The position numbers were made by a program, and so were the translations under genes. Of a stretch of DNA of 48,916 bases, positions 1 through 8,477 are shown in pieces. The DNA is from an uncultured Gammaproteobacteria bacterium (GTDB taxonomy: Bacteria > Pseudomonadota > Gammaproteobacteria > GCA-001735895), in NCBI GenBank assembly GCA_947259485.1, contig CAMYLU010000024.1:1-48916 (forward strand), written 5' to 3'. Under the pieces are notes generated by a model, which ran no database searches, was not told the origin of the DNA, and saw only the letters and a list, made by a program, of their open reading frames with translations. Every line of letters starts with the position of its first letter. Position 1 is the stretch's first letter.

Positions 1-873
1 TGCCGAGCCGACACTATCCCCTTCTGCCATATCAATTCATATGGGAAAAATTCACAAAATAAATCAATTTATATGGGAAAAATTCACAGAACTATTTGAT
101 TAAATTTTGTAGTTGTTAAGTTTCAATTAGTTACAAAAAACTGTTAACAAATTAGTGTACGCGGAGGCAGGAACTGATTGATTAATAGGGAATTTAGGGA
201 ACAGACCGCGGCCCACTCATGCAACCGATCGAGATAGACCTGTTGTACTATTGATGAAAAAACCAGGGTAGACGAGCGTTGCCACGCCGTACGAGATGAA
301 GCACTAAATTTGGCAGATTTAAACAATCTTATCAGAACACGGCTTTTACTTTTTTACATTGTTAAAGGCTTTATAGAATAGCGCTAGTTGGGTTTCTGCT
401 TTCGGGCAAAGATTGCTCCTGGTTTTGCGAGTTTGAGTGTCAGCTTACGGGAAAGCAGACGCTGGAATCCCATCGACTAGCGGCGCAGATCTACCCAAAG
501 CAGATGCTCTGGGGGCATGTTGTTGCAAATCACCGTCAGCAGAAAATCTAATCTTTTAAATTCCTTAATCTACAATATTTACTGCGAGCACAGAAATCCC
601 ATCTTTAATATGTGACCATTTCATGCTGATTGTGCCGCAGGGCCTGGATTTCGACTAACGCCTTTTTATCGCGAAATACGTGACCGTTACGATGAATGGT
701 TTGTTTTAAACCATCAGAAAATCCAGCAATATTCAACGAGTTGAGCCCGTCTCATGACATAAGCGGGCAAATTGGACACTAGCGGAACTGGATATATTCG
801 GATGTTCCGCGCTTCCATTTTGCCTGTCTTGCCAGGGACTGGTGCGATTACCTGGCTAATCAGGGTGACACAG
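1..873. other. Gene-poor AT-rich left end
   Basis: I see no convincing gene here. Short open frames exist on both strands, but none has a plausible ribosome binding site with a recognisable product. The first 140 bases are very AT-rich and carry a direct repeat (separate entry). The last hundred bases probably hold the promoter of the receiver gene that starts at 874, but I cannot pick -35/-10 boxes with confidence. Confidence 0.5.
31..88. repeat. 26-bp direct repeat, two copies
   Basis: Two copies (31-56 and 63-88) of a 26-bp unit containing ATATGGGAAAAATTCACA differ at one base (C/T at unit position 8). The period is 32 bp. They sit in AT-rich non-coding DNA. They could be protein-binding iterons or the edge of a longer repeat array cut by the window. 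The sequence does not show which. Confidence 0.8.
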
Positions 874-2238
874 GTGAATAAAACCGCCTTAATTGTTGAT
901 GATTCCAGATCTGCGCGCGTCGTGCTCAAACGCGTTCTCGAAACACATGACCTCGAGGTTGATACCTCGGAGTCGGCAGAAGAAGCACTCGACTACCTCA
1001 TCGACAATCGCCCCGACGTTATCTTTATGGATCACCTCATGCCTGGCATGGACGGATTCGAGGCAGTATCAGCCATAAAGAGAAATCCAGAAACGGCGAC
1101 CATTCCGATCATGATGTACACCTCCAAGAAAGGTGAAGTATACGTCGGCCAGGCTCGTGCCCTGGGCGCTGTTGGCGTGTTGCCGAAAGAGGTCGCGCCT
1201 GTCGAAGTTTCCAAGGTGTTGAAGTCATTACATATCATTGGTGATGAAAAGCAGGAACAGTCAGGCGAACATGCGCCGGCGACCAACGAAAGCAGCGGCG
1301 AGTTTGCTGCACTCGAGGCAGCGGATCAGAATCTCAGAACTCTCATTCAGGACTTGTTCGAGCAGCAACGGGCAATCATTCACCGCGACATTCTCGATAG
1401 CTACGAAGCCATCTCCACACGGATTGCCGATGAAATCCGACCGTCGCCAGCGAAAGAAACCGACGAATTGCCGATACCGGACGAGAAAGCATCACCGGGA
1501 TTCATGCGTTTCGCCGCGGTAGTGCTAACTGTTACCACAATCATCTTTGCATGGCTTTACTGGCAAGCGGATCAAAGCTTGCAGGAAATTCAGTCGCAAA
1601 ACAACGAGTTGCAGGGGGCCCTTGAATCCCAGCGCATTTCCAACGCGGAAGAGTTGCGGCGAGCCCTCGAATCTCAACGCATTTCCGACGCAGAGGATTC
1701 GCTGCAGGTTCTGCAGCAGATTGGTGACTTTCAACAGTCACTGGACGCCATGTACGCTGTGACTATCAACAGTCTCGAATGGGGTGCCAACCAGGCAGTG
1801 GAGTATCATTTTGGCGATCAGCCCCTCGGCGACGACAGGTTAAAAGTTGTCGAACAATTGACTGATCAGTTACTGGCGATCGACTTCTCGGGGGTGGTGC
1901 GCATCGAAACACATGTCGCGAACTACTGTCTGAAGGTCACCGGATCGGATGGTTACGTACCCGCCGAAGACCTGATGGCAGCAGACTGCGACAGGATTGG
2001 CGTTACGCCGGAGGAGGCTTATGGAATAGGTCTTGGTCAATCCGTCGCGTTCGCCAACTTCATTCGACTTGCCAATCGGCGATCCGGCAGGGAGATTCGC
2101 TACGAAATCGTTTCGCTCGGAAATACCGATCCGCTGCTGGACTATCCGGCGACAACCGATGGCGTTTCCGCCAATGCCTGGAATCGAATCGCCGCGGTGA
2201 ATAATCGCGTGACGATTTCCGTCATCCCTGACAACTAA
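874..2238 (+). CDS. Response-regulator receiver fused to a membrane segment, coiled coil and OmpA-like end
   Basis: Residues 1-120 form a CheY-like receiver with the full acidic set: Asp9/Asp10, phospho-acceptor Asp53, Thr83 and Lys105. A low-complexity linker (120-208) precedes one strong membrane helix (about 209-230), then a coiled coil (230-295) with a tandem repeat of ALESQRIS. The C-terminal 150 residues show degenerate OmpA-like features: a helix GQSVAFANFIR like the LSxxRAxAVxxYL motif, and a terminal NNRVTI like NRRVEI. The receiver would face the cytoplasm and the OmpA-like end the periplasm. I chose the GTG at 874 because the receiver begins there with VNKTALIVDDS. The frame is open upstream to 772, but that extension does not look conserved. 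The gene converges on a TolQ/TolR-like pair. No histidine kinase is adjacent. The receiver is secure; the OmpA-like assignment is tentative. Confidence 0.8.
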   Translation: MNKTALIVDDSRSARVVLKRVLETHDLEVDTSESAEEALDYLIDNRPDVIFMDHLMPGMDGFEAVSAIKRNPETATIPIMMYTSKKGEVYVGQARALGAVGVLPKEVAPVEVSKVLKSLHIIGDEKQEQSGEHAPATNESSGEFAALEAADQNLRTLIQDLFEQQRAIIHRDILDSYEAISTRIADEIRPSPAKETDELPIPDEKASPGFMRFAAVVLTVTTIIFAWLYWQADQSLQEIQSQNNELQGALESQRISNAEELRRALESQRISDAEDSLQVLQQIGDFQQSLDAMYAVTINSLEWGANQAVEYHFGDQPLGDDRLKVVEQLTDQLLAIDFSGVVRIETHVANYCLKVTGSDGYVPAEDLMAADCDRIGVTPEEAYGIGLGQSVAFANFIRLANRRSGREIRYEIVSLGNTDPLLDYPATTDGVSANAWNRIAAVNNRVTISVIPDN

Positions 2239-2392
2239 TTGCGGATGTCGAGTTCTCTGTCAGGCATCGTTTTCGTGGTGATGCTTTTCGATGATTTCCT
2301 GCTCTGCTCACTGATCAGAAGTTAAAATTAAAACTCGGTAATACTGCGTTCATGTTTTCAGTAAACCCACATCGTAATTAGAAGGCGCGCAT

Positions 2393-2436
2393 AAAAAAGG
2401 GCCGGTGACAAATTTATCACCGGCCCCTTGGTTTTT
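2393..2436. terminator. Bidirectional Rho-independent terminator
   Basis: A perfect 10-bp stem (2399-2408 with 2417-2426, core GGCCGGTGA) has an 8-nt loop. It is flanked by an A-run (2393-2398) on the left and a T-run (2432-2436) on the right. It can therefore terminate the receiver gene on the plus strand and the TolQ-like gene on the minus strand, which converge here. Confidence 0.9.
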
Positions 2437-2456
2437 AAAAAGCGCGAAAACAGGCG

Positions 2457-3506
2457 CTAGTTAGGCCCGCTAAAGCGCGAAGTATCTTTATCTCCGGGCG
2501 CGTAAGATCCCGGTAATTTATCCTCTTGTCTGCGGTCCTGCCGGATACTCGAAAGTTCCTGTTCATGATTGAACAGTAATTCCAACGCAACTTTATAAGT
2601 CCTGAACGCCCGCTCGTATCGTTCCTGGTCCGGGTACAGGGTATTGATGTATTCCATCAGCAGTGCGGTCGGCAGTCCTACCAGCGAGCTCACGATCGCC
2701 ACGGAAGCACCGGCCTTGATATCTCCCCCCTGGCTCAGCGCCAGGTAGAATCCCGCGAAGGTTCCGATAATCCCGATCAAAATGATCATGAAGGGTGACC
2801 GGCCCATGAGGCCACCAATCGCCTCTGAGTCGAAAATCCTGAAGGTCGTGCCAAAGTGCGGATTTCGATCGAGTGCGATCCGGCTGATCATTTCATAATC
2901 CGGCGCGTTGCCATAGCCCTGGTCCTTCACCTCGTTGGTGGTCAGTTCGATGATCGCTTCGGTGCCTTCCACCATATCGAACCAGCGATCGAGTAGCTTC
3001 GGTTTCTCACCGGTGGCCAGGTTTTTTTCCACCAGGTCTTCCTGGGTTCTATCCAGCAGAATGTTCGCCTTGGTATCGAGATGATGTGACTGGAGCTTGA
3101 GCTTTTCCGCTTCCTTGATCTTGGCCCGCAGTTCCTCCAGGTAGGGGTCCTTGCCCGAATACAGCGAAACGGGAATGGCAAGTTGGGAAGTCGACAGCGT
3201 CGGGTCGAAGTTGGCGGCCAGGGCCACCTCGGCCTGCCCCCGCACACTGTCTACGTAGGACAGATCCGAAGGCGTCGTCTGCACTTTCTTGTATTCGAAA
3301 ACCGCGTAATAAAACGCTGTCGCGAACCGGTTGAGCGACGCGATCTTGTAATGCAAACCGAACTTGAAAATACAGAATACGATGAAGCAACCGAAGATGC
3401 CGCCGATAAACATTCTTCCGATCATCTGGTTGGTAAGCTGCGCATCGAAAACGAACACGAAATACCCTGTCGTCACCATAATTGCTAAAAATATATACTT
3501 AAACAT
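2457..3506 (-). CDS. ExbB/TolQ/MotA-family proton-channel-like protein
   Basis: This 349-residue membrane protein has four predicted helices at about 3-20, 32-51, 238-258 and 266-287, with a soluble segment of about 185 residues between the pairs. The third helix carries LIGIIGTFAGF, like the LLGTVxGI signature of ExbB/TolQ/MotA. The fourth ends VGLPTALLMEY, like the GLxxAIPA segment. Such proteins form the ring through which protons drive a partner stator subunit. The gene lies 38 bp downstream of the TolR/MotB-like gene on the same strand, as expected for partners. The four-helix layout with an inserted cytoplasmic domain is closer to MotA or ZorA than to three-helix TolQ, but the long tail of ZorA is absent. 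Family membership is well supported; the substrate or process driven is unknown. Confidence 0.8.
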   Translation of the reverse strand: MFKYIFLAIMVTTGYFVFVFDAQLTNQMIGRMFIGGIFGCFIVFCIFKFGLHYKIASLNRFATAFYYAVFEYKKVQTTPSDLSYVDSVRGQAEVALAANFDPTLSTSQLAIPVSLYSGKDPYLEELRAKIKEAEKLKLQSHHLDTKANILLDRTQEDLVEKNLATGEKPKLLDRWFDMVEGTEAIIELTTNEVKDQGYGNAPDYEMISRIALDRNPHFGTTFRIFDSEAIGGLMGRSPFMIILIGIIGTFAGFYLALSQGGDIKAGASVAIVSSLVGLPTALLMEYINTLYPDQERYERAFRTYKVALELLFNHEQELSSIRQDRRQEDKLPGSYAPGDKDTSRFSGPN

Positions 3507-3544
3507 TGTTGCTCCTAACCCGTAACGCGGATCAAAATAGAGTT

Positions 3545-5665
3545 TTACTCTTCCGAATATAGTCGGAATTCAAGAATTGACGCCTGTTCTTTCTTACAGT
3601 CGTACTCGAGACATTTTGCCTTTTGTCCGACCAGGTCAACCGGCACCGGTGTTGCAGTTCGGTATCCCAGCGAGGCAATACCCAGGTCTGCCTTCAACTG
3701 GGCTCGATACTCGTAGTCGCCCATTTCCTTGGTATCGAAAATAAAGTTATACATGGCGAGCGCACGATCGTTGCTCAGTTTCATATTGTATGCATATGCC
3801 TCTTCCCCTTCGGCAGTGGTATCGTTGATATCGAAATAGCGGCCTCGAAAGATAGGCGATGTCATGCCGTTGATTTTGAGCGACTCGACCTGTTTGGCTG
3901 CACCCTCATGTTCGTAAATGCTTTTCGCATACTTGGGAATCATGACCCGGAGTAAATCTTTCATGCTGTCCGAAAGCTCGTAGGATCCCCGCACGAAATA
4001 GGATTCCTGGAAATTGATCCTGACCTTGCCGGTCTTTTGGTCGATGTCCACGGTTCCGCCTTCATCGCCCTTGAAATTTTCGAGGAGATTGTCGACGATC
4101 TGTTCCCTGGCTTTCTCTGCCAGTTCCTTGGCTTTCTTTGCCTCGAGAAACGGCGCCATCTCTGCATCTTTCTCTGCTTCAAGCATGGCTAGCTGATCAG
4201 CCAACTCTTTCGCATGTTCCTGCTCAACTTCTGCTTTTGCCTGGTCTTTGGCTGTCGCGGCCGCTGCTGCAGCAGCTTTCTCGGCTTCTGCCTCAGCCTC
4301 TTTCCTGGCCTGGTCCGCGGCTGCCTGGGCCGCTGCTTCTGCCCGCTGTTGTTGCTTCTCAGCCTCTGCTTGCGCTGCCGCCTCGGCTTCTGCCTCTGCC
4401 TGCTGCCTGGCTGCCTGCGCTGCTGCCTCGGCCTCCGCCTCTGCCGCCGCTTGTGCAGCTGCCAGTTCACGTGCCTTTTGCGCTTCAAGCTTGGCTTGCT
4501 GGGCCGCTAGCTCGTCCGCGAGGGCCTGTTCAGCTTCTGCCTGTGCCTGCTGCCTGGCTGACTCGGCGGCTGCTTCCGCTGCTGCTTTTGCCTCTGCTTC
4601 TCCAGCTGCTTGCGCCGCTGCCAGTTCCTGCGCACGCTGTGCATCGAGCTTGGCTTGCTGAGCAGCCAGCTCGCTCGCGAGTGCCTGTTGAGCTTCTGCC
4701 TGTGCCTGTTGCCTGGCTGACTGCGCAGCTTCTGCCGCCGCGGCCTCTGCCGCCGCCACTTTCTGTGCTTCCAGTTCAGCTTTTTGCTGTGCCAGGGCGT
4801 CGCTTCGTTCCTGTTCCGCTTTTGCCAAAGCCTGTTGTTTTTCCTGCTTTATCCGTTCAGCTTCCGCGGCTGCTTTTGCCAAAGCCTGCTCTTTTTCCTG
4901 CTTTATCTGTTCGGCTTCAGCCGCTGCTTGCGCCAATGCCTCTTGTTTTTCCTGTTCAATCTGCCTGGCTTCCCTCGCTGCCTGCGCTTCCTGCTCGACC
5001 TGTTGCTGTTTTAACTGGGCTACTTGCTGTTGTTTCTGTTGTTCGAGTTCTGCCTGCTGTTTGGTAATTTCCTGGACTCGCTGCAACTCGGCTTGAATAA
5101 GCGCCTGCTTGGTACTTTCAAGTTGCGCTTCCTGGGCCGTAACGGTTTGCTCATATTCCTGTTTAGCCGAAGATAGTTCTGATTCCTTTTGCTGTCGCAG
5201 TTCAGCAGTCTTCCGCTCCAGTTCCTGTTGCTTTTCTGCTTCCAGCTCGGCTTTTTGCCTTTCCGCCTCTTGCTCTTGCTCAAGTTCGAGTTTGGCTAAG
5301 AGGCGTTCATAATCCTCTGCAGCCTGGCTTTGTTGCGCGGCTAACATTTCGGTAAATTGTGTGACTAATTGTTGTGCTTTCTGCTCTCGTTCTGCCTCGA
5401 TTTCCTCTAATGACTTGGCGGCATTTTTTGCCAGCATCTCTCGACGTTCCTGCCTCGATTTTTCGGCTCCCTCCATCTGATCCTGCAGTTCCTCGAAATC
5501 TTCAACAATCTGGTCTATCGTCTCCTGGCTTTTTTCCTGTGAGGCGATGATTTCATCGCTCGAGTAAATCATGAAAACGATCGCCAGTACGGCGAACAGA
5601 TCGATCATAGGAATCAACGCGTCGATAGTTTTCGACCGATTCGAATCAGTTTTAGTGAAGAACAT
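3545..5665 (-). CDS. TolR/ExbD-like stator with long TolA-like coiled coil and OmpA-like domain
   Basis: The 706-residue protein starts with a short cytoplasmic tail and one membrane helix (about 16-34), ALIPMIDLFAVLAIVFM. Asp22 sits where TolR, ExbD and MotB carry their proton-binding Asp. Residues 40-520 are a nearly uninterrupted Ala/Glu/Gln/Lys coiled coil resembling the TolA stalk, long enough to span the periplasm. Residues 540-706 resemble an OmpA/MotB peptidoglycan-binding domain, with LSNDRALAMYNFIF as the conserved helix. One polypeptide thus combines roles that TolR, TolA and Pal share in the Tol system. It is the first gene of a two-gene unit with the ExbB/TolQ-like gene. Internal tandem repeats suggest stalk length can vary. 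It could be a ZorB-like or novel gliding, secretion or envelope-energising stator; I see no zorC, zorD or zorE nearby. Confidence 0.8.
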   Translation of the reverse strand: MFFTKTDSNRSKTIDALIPMIDLFAVLAIVFMIYSSDEIIASQEKSQETIDQIVEDFEELQDQMEGAEKSRQERREMLAKNAAKSLEEIEAEREQKAQQLVTQFTEMLAAQQSQAAEDYERLLAKLELEQEQEAERQKAELEAEKQQELERKTAELRQQKESELSSAKQEYEQTVTAQEAQLESTKQALIQAELQRVQEITKQQAELEQQKQQQVAQLKQQQVEQEAQAAREARQIEQEKQEALAQAAAEAEQIKQEKEQALAKAAAEAERIKQEKQQALAKAEQERSDALAQQKAELEAQKVAAAEAAAAEAAQSARQQAQAEAQQALASELAAQQAKLDAQRAQELAAAQAAGEAEAKAAAEAAAESARQQAQAEAEQALADELAAQQAKLEAQKARELAAAQAAAEAEAEAAAQAARQQAEAEAEAAAQAEAEKQQQRAEAAAQAAADQARKEAEAEAEKAAAAAAATAKDQAKAEVEQEHAKELADQLAMLEAEKDAEMAPFLEAKKAKELAEKAREQIVDNLLENFKGDEGGTVDIDQKTGKVRINFQESYFVRGSYELSDSMKDLLRVMIPKYAKSIYEHEGAAKQVESLKINGMTSPIFRGRYFDINDTTAEGEEAYAYNMKLSNDRALAMYNFIFDTKEMGDYEYRAQLKADLGIASLGYRTATPVPVDLVGQKAKCLEYDCKKEQASILEFRLYSEE
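4445..4720 (-). repeat. Tandem duplication inside the coiled-coil stalk (159-bp period)
   Basis: Residues 316-354 and 369-407 of the stator protein are near-identical 39-residue blocks beginning SARQQAQAEA and ending ELAAAQAA, with a period of 53 residues (159 bp). This is a recent in-frame duplication within coding sequence. Confidence 0.85.
4802..4963 (-). repeat. Triple 18-residue coding repeat in the stalk
   Basis: Residues 235-288 of the stator protein contain three 18-residue units (QIEQEKQEALAQAAAEAE-like) in direct succession, with a DNA period of 54 bp. Each unit keeps the heptad pattern, so the array lengthens the coiled coil without breaking it. Confidence 0.85.
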
Positions 5666-5906
5666 GTGCTAAATTTCCGGTGTTTTCGTAGAGCGTGAAA
5701 AATATTCGTAAATCTTGATTAATAATAGGACAGATTTACAAAAAACCACGGATAATTTCGGGTTCACGCCACCGTAGCTGGGAAGGGTGGATCAGGACCG
5801 CTGGTTGCGCTCTTCGTTCGGTTTGTCGGTAAGGCCGGATTCAGTAATCAGGATACCAATCAATCGCTTAAACAGGGTTCTCCAAAACCCGTTTCCGAAT
5901 CGTCAA

Positions 5907-6590
5907 TTACAGGCCAGCCTGTAACTGACGTGCCGGGTCCAGCGCCCGACCATGCCTGCGGATCTCGAAATGCACGTGATAGCCGGTCGCGTTGCCGGAA
6001 TTGCCGACCGTTGCGATCGTCATTCCCTGTTGAACACGCTGGCCTTTTTGCACCAGGTTTCGTTGATTGTGCGCATACGCGGTTTTAATGCCGGCGCCAT
6101 GATCGATGACAATCATGTGGCCATAGCCGCGATTATACCCCGAGAATTTTACCCTGCCCGCGGCAGCCGCACGAATCGGTGTTCCGCGCGGCGCACGCAG
6201 GTCAATACCGGCATGCACGCGTCCCCGGCGGCGACCAAATGGCGACGAAACATCTAGCCGGGCCAGCGGCCAGATTAAATCGGAGCGCCCCAACCGGTTG
6301 CCAGCCTTCGATTGATCCATCTCCGGCCTCTCGAGTTCGGCGTAATCGCTGTGCGGAGAACTGTCAGGTATTACGAGTCGCGTGCCAGGCTCTATATATA
6401 ATGGATTAACCCACGGATTGGCCTCGCGCAACTGCCCGGGAGTGACTTCAATTGCGAAGGCGATGGAATAGATGTTGTCATCCGGTTTTACGATATAGTA
6501 ATTTCGCGGCGACTGGTCGGTATATGGCTGAAACGGGGCGCAGCCGAAAACCATGATCATAATTAATAATAAAAACGGAACTTTCAGCAT
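5907..6590 (-). CDS. LysM/M23 peptidase-family lipoprotein (NlpD/EnvC-like)
   Basis: The 227-residue product has a lipoprotein signal peptide with lipobox cysteine Cys17 (VFGC). A LysM peptidoglycan-binding module follows at about 30-75 (YYIVKPDDNIYSIA... LVIP). An M23/LytM metallopeptidase domain occupies about 105-220. The zinc and catalytic residues look intact: His126 and Asp130 (HAGID), His174 (YAH), and His205/His207 (HVH). It may therefore be an active endopeptidase rather than a degenerate amidase activator like NlpD. It lies 240 bp upstream of the stator operon on the same strand with its own apparent leader region. Family assignment is firm; whether it cuts peptidoglycan or activates an amidase is open. 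Confidence 0.88.
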   Translation of the reverse strand: MLKVPFLLLIMIMVFGCAPFQPYTDQSPRNYYIVKPDDNIYSIAFAIEVTPGQLREANPWVNPLYIEPGTRLVIPDSSPHSDYAELERPEMDQSKAGNRLGRSDLIWPLARLDVSSPFGRRRGRVHAGIDLRAPRGTPIRAAAAGRVKFSGYNRGYGHMIVIDHGAGIKTAYAHNQRNLVQKGQRVQQGMTIATVGNSGNATGYHVHFEIRRHGRALDPARQLQAGL

Positions 6591-6728
6591 AACTTACAGA
6601 TCGACCATGATGCAGGAACGAGTGTAATCCGATCGTCCCGATTATAGTTGAACATTCACTTAATCCGCCGAAATCGAGGGGCAGTGTACTTAATTTTTCG
6701 AACGCAGGATCCGGGACCGCAACAGTAT

Positions 6729-6769
6729 ACCTGTTTACAGAAACTCAACTCTGAGTTAGTTAAACAGGT
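6729..6769. repeat. Bipartite inverted repeat in an intergenic region
   Basis: An outer 9-bp perfect arm pair (ACCTGTTTA at 6729-6737 with TAAACAGGT at 6761-6769) encloses an inner 6-bp pair (AACTCA at 6742-6747 with TGAGTT at 6752-6757) and a 4-nt loop. There is no following T-run on either strand, so it is not a typical terminator. It lies between two minus-strand genes and may be a processed 3' end, a binding site or a small mobile-repeat relic. Confidence 0.6.
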
Positions 6770-6820
6770 GTATTTTCCTCGGAATTACCCAGTTTTTACC
6801 TTCGATCTCTAAACTTCCTG

Positions 6821-8251
6821 TTAATCGTTGTCTTCGGGCCATAATTTCGTGCCCGGATGGAACTGCGACCACGCAAACCAGAAGGACTGGTGTCCACCGA
6901 GATCCTTACCGGTGACGTCGACCGCGCGAATCCCGCCTCCGTCCCTGATAAGGCGGATATTTTCGAAAGCGATCGCCTTACCTTGTGCAAGCTGGTCGCG
7001 GGCAGATGCCAGATGAAAGGCAACGGCGGTACCGGATTCGCTGAAGACGCCGAGCACTTCCTCCTGAACCGGCAGCCGCGGATCGACGTCGCCGATTGGA
7101 AAGATCGGGCCATCGGCATCGCGATTGTTGCGGAAATCGAAATTGCGTCCCAGTGCCAAAGCCTCGACCAGCACGCTGGTTTCCGGGTGATCGGCCTTCC
7201 ACTCGCCCCAGGTGGTGGTAACCACCCCTACCTGATTCAATTCCAGGCCGATTTCGGCCAGCGGTCCAGAGACCGCGTGGCCGGTAAAGGTGTCGAACAC
7301 CGAGAAGGTATTGACGTCGTACATGACCTTGTTTGACCGAATCAACAATCCCGAGGTGCGAAGTACCGGTCGCTCGACTGTTTTCGGAACCTCGTCTGTC
7401 AGATAGGCCTGGGCTGAGCCGCAAAGCGTGCAATACGGGATACCAAGCTGCCGTCCGCCGAGCGTATCGTTGACCATTTCCCGGACTTCCATGATACGTC
7501 GCGGATAGGCCCGGTAATCGCCATTGATGCCAATACCGAAAACGATTTCATCGTCGCTAAGCCAGGTAGCAGTTTTCGCGTCTGAAACCGGAGGATTGTC
7601 TGCAGCGGGAATGCAGTTGCACGGCTGATCGGTTTTACCGAACGGTCGATCGTCAATGAGCACGCCACCCCAGCTTACGTATCGCCATTCGACATCTCCG
7701 GGTACGAACAATCGAGCGATTCCGGGCAGTGCGACGTCGTAAATGCCGCGCTTGAAATCGAGATAACGCGGTGGTGCGGGTATGTCCCAGGCGATCAGGT
7801 GATCGGTCATTGTTTTCCAGTGATCACCAGGTTCAACTCTGATATCGAGTAATTCGCTGGCGGCCGCAGCCAGAACTCTACTGAAGCTGGGATCCGAGAC
7901 AATTCTCGCGAGATCACTGATGAGCCAACCCAGACGCGCATCGCCTGAGCGCACGATCACTGTCAGCGCCTCGGATTGCGCTACCCCCCAACCGCTGGTT
8001 CCGAGGTCACCGAAGGCCGTCTCAACAGCAATGCGGAGTTCGGAACTCAGCTCACCGACAGGGACCGGTGGCGCGTCACCGAAATCTCGCACGACACCCC
8101 GCGGGAGTTCCCATACGGTAGACGTATACACCGGATTTTCGCTCATAGCATCTGCCGCAATCGCGCTTACTCCGATCATTCCAATCGAGCCCACTAAGGC
8201 AGTGATTCGGAGTGAAGGCCGAAAAAATCGTGTAAAAGTACCCGTCAACAT
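6821..8251 (-). CDS. DUF3179-domain exported protein
   Basis: I start this 476-residue protein at the ATG at 8251. A signal peptide (about 12-35, LRITALVGSIGMIGVSAIAA) begins there and an AGG lies upstream. A longer frame to 8404 adds a non-signal-like extension. The central and C-terminal part is DUF3179, with features such as GGVLIDDRPFGKTDQPC, DDEIVFGI and YCTLCGSA (Cys274/Cys277) and a further CNC at 211-213. The biochemical role of DUF3179 is not known to me; the paired cysteines suggest metal or redox chemistry. It is divergent from the MDR oxidoreductase gene, sharing a 226-bp promoter region. Confidence 0.8.
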   Translation of the reverse strand: MLTGTFTRFFRPSLRITALVGSIGMIGVSAIAADAMSENPVYTSTVWELPRGVVRDFGDAPPVPVGELSSELRIAVETAFGDLGTSGWGVAQSEALTVIVRSGDARLGWLISDLARIVSDPSFSRVLAAAASELLDIRVEPGDHWKTMTDHLIAWDIPAPPRYLDFKRGIYDVALPGIARLFVPGDVEWRYVSWGGVLIDDRPFGKTDQPCNCIPAADNPPVSDAKTATWLSDDEIVFGIGINGDYRAYPRRIMEVREMVNDTLGGRQLGIPYCTLCGSAQAYLTDEVPKTVERPVLRTSGLLIRSNKVMYDVNTFSVFDTFTGHAVSGPLAEIGLELNQVGVVTTTWGEWKADHPETSVLVEALALGRNFDFRNNRDADGPIFPIGDVDPRLPVQEEVLGVFSESGTAVAFHLASARDQLAQGKAIAFENIRLIRDGGGIRAVDVTGKDLGGHQSFWFAWSQFHPGTKLWPEDND

Positions 8252-8477
8252 GTGACCTGCCTGTAAACAAATTACTTGGACGCCGCAATGCGAGCTTGGT
8301 TCCCACCCGAATGGCCGGGGGCCGGCAGAACTGGTCTTGCGGGAGGCCTCGAAATCGATCAGTCCAACTATAAAGGTGGATAAAAATTTATGGGTCAAGT
8401 CCATTGGACGACCCGCTGGTAAATGCTAGCATTCGCTCTCCGTTTTAGCCGGCCATTTCAAACCTTTATTCGACAAC

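Noticed and set aside
4138-5067. Long open frame (309 codons) on the plus strand opposite the stator coiled coil
   Set aside because: It is an antisense shadow of the Ala/Glu/Gln-rich repeats, giving a Leu/Pro-rich low-complexity product with no ribosome site.
2457-5665. Complete Zorya anti-phage system
   Set aside because: The two genes resemble ZorA/ZorB in type, but no helicase (ZorD), ZorC or nuclease (ZorE) gene is in the window, and the long tail is on the stator and not on the channel protein.
7920-8255. Plus-strand frame of 111 codons across the N-terminal part of the DUF3179 gene
   Set aside because: It is antisense to the signal peptide and N-terminal domain of a recognised protein and lacks family features.
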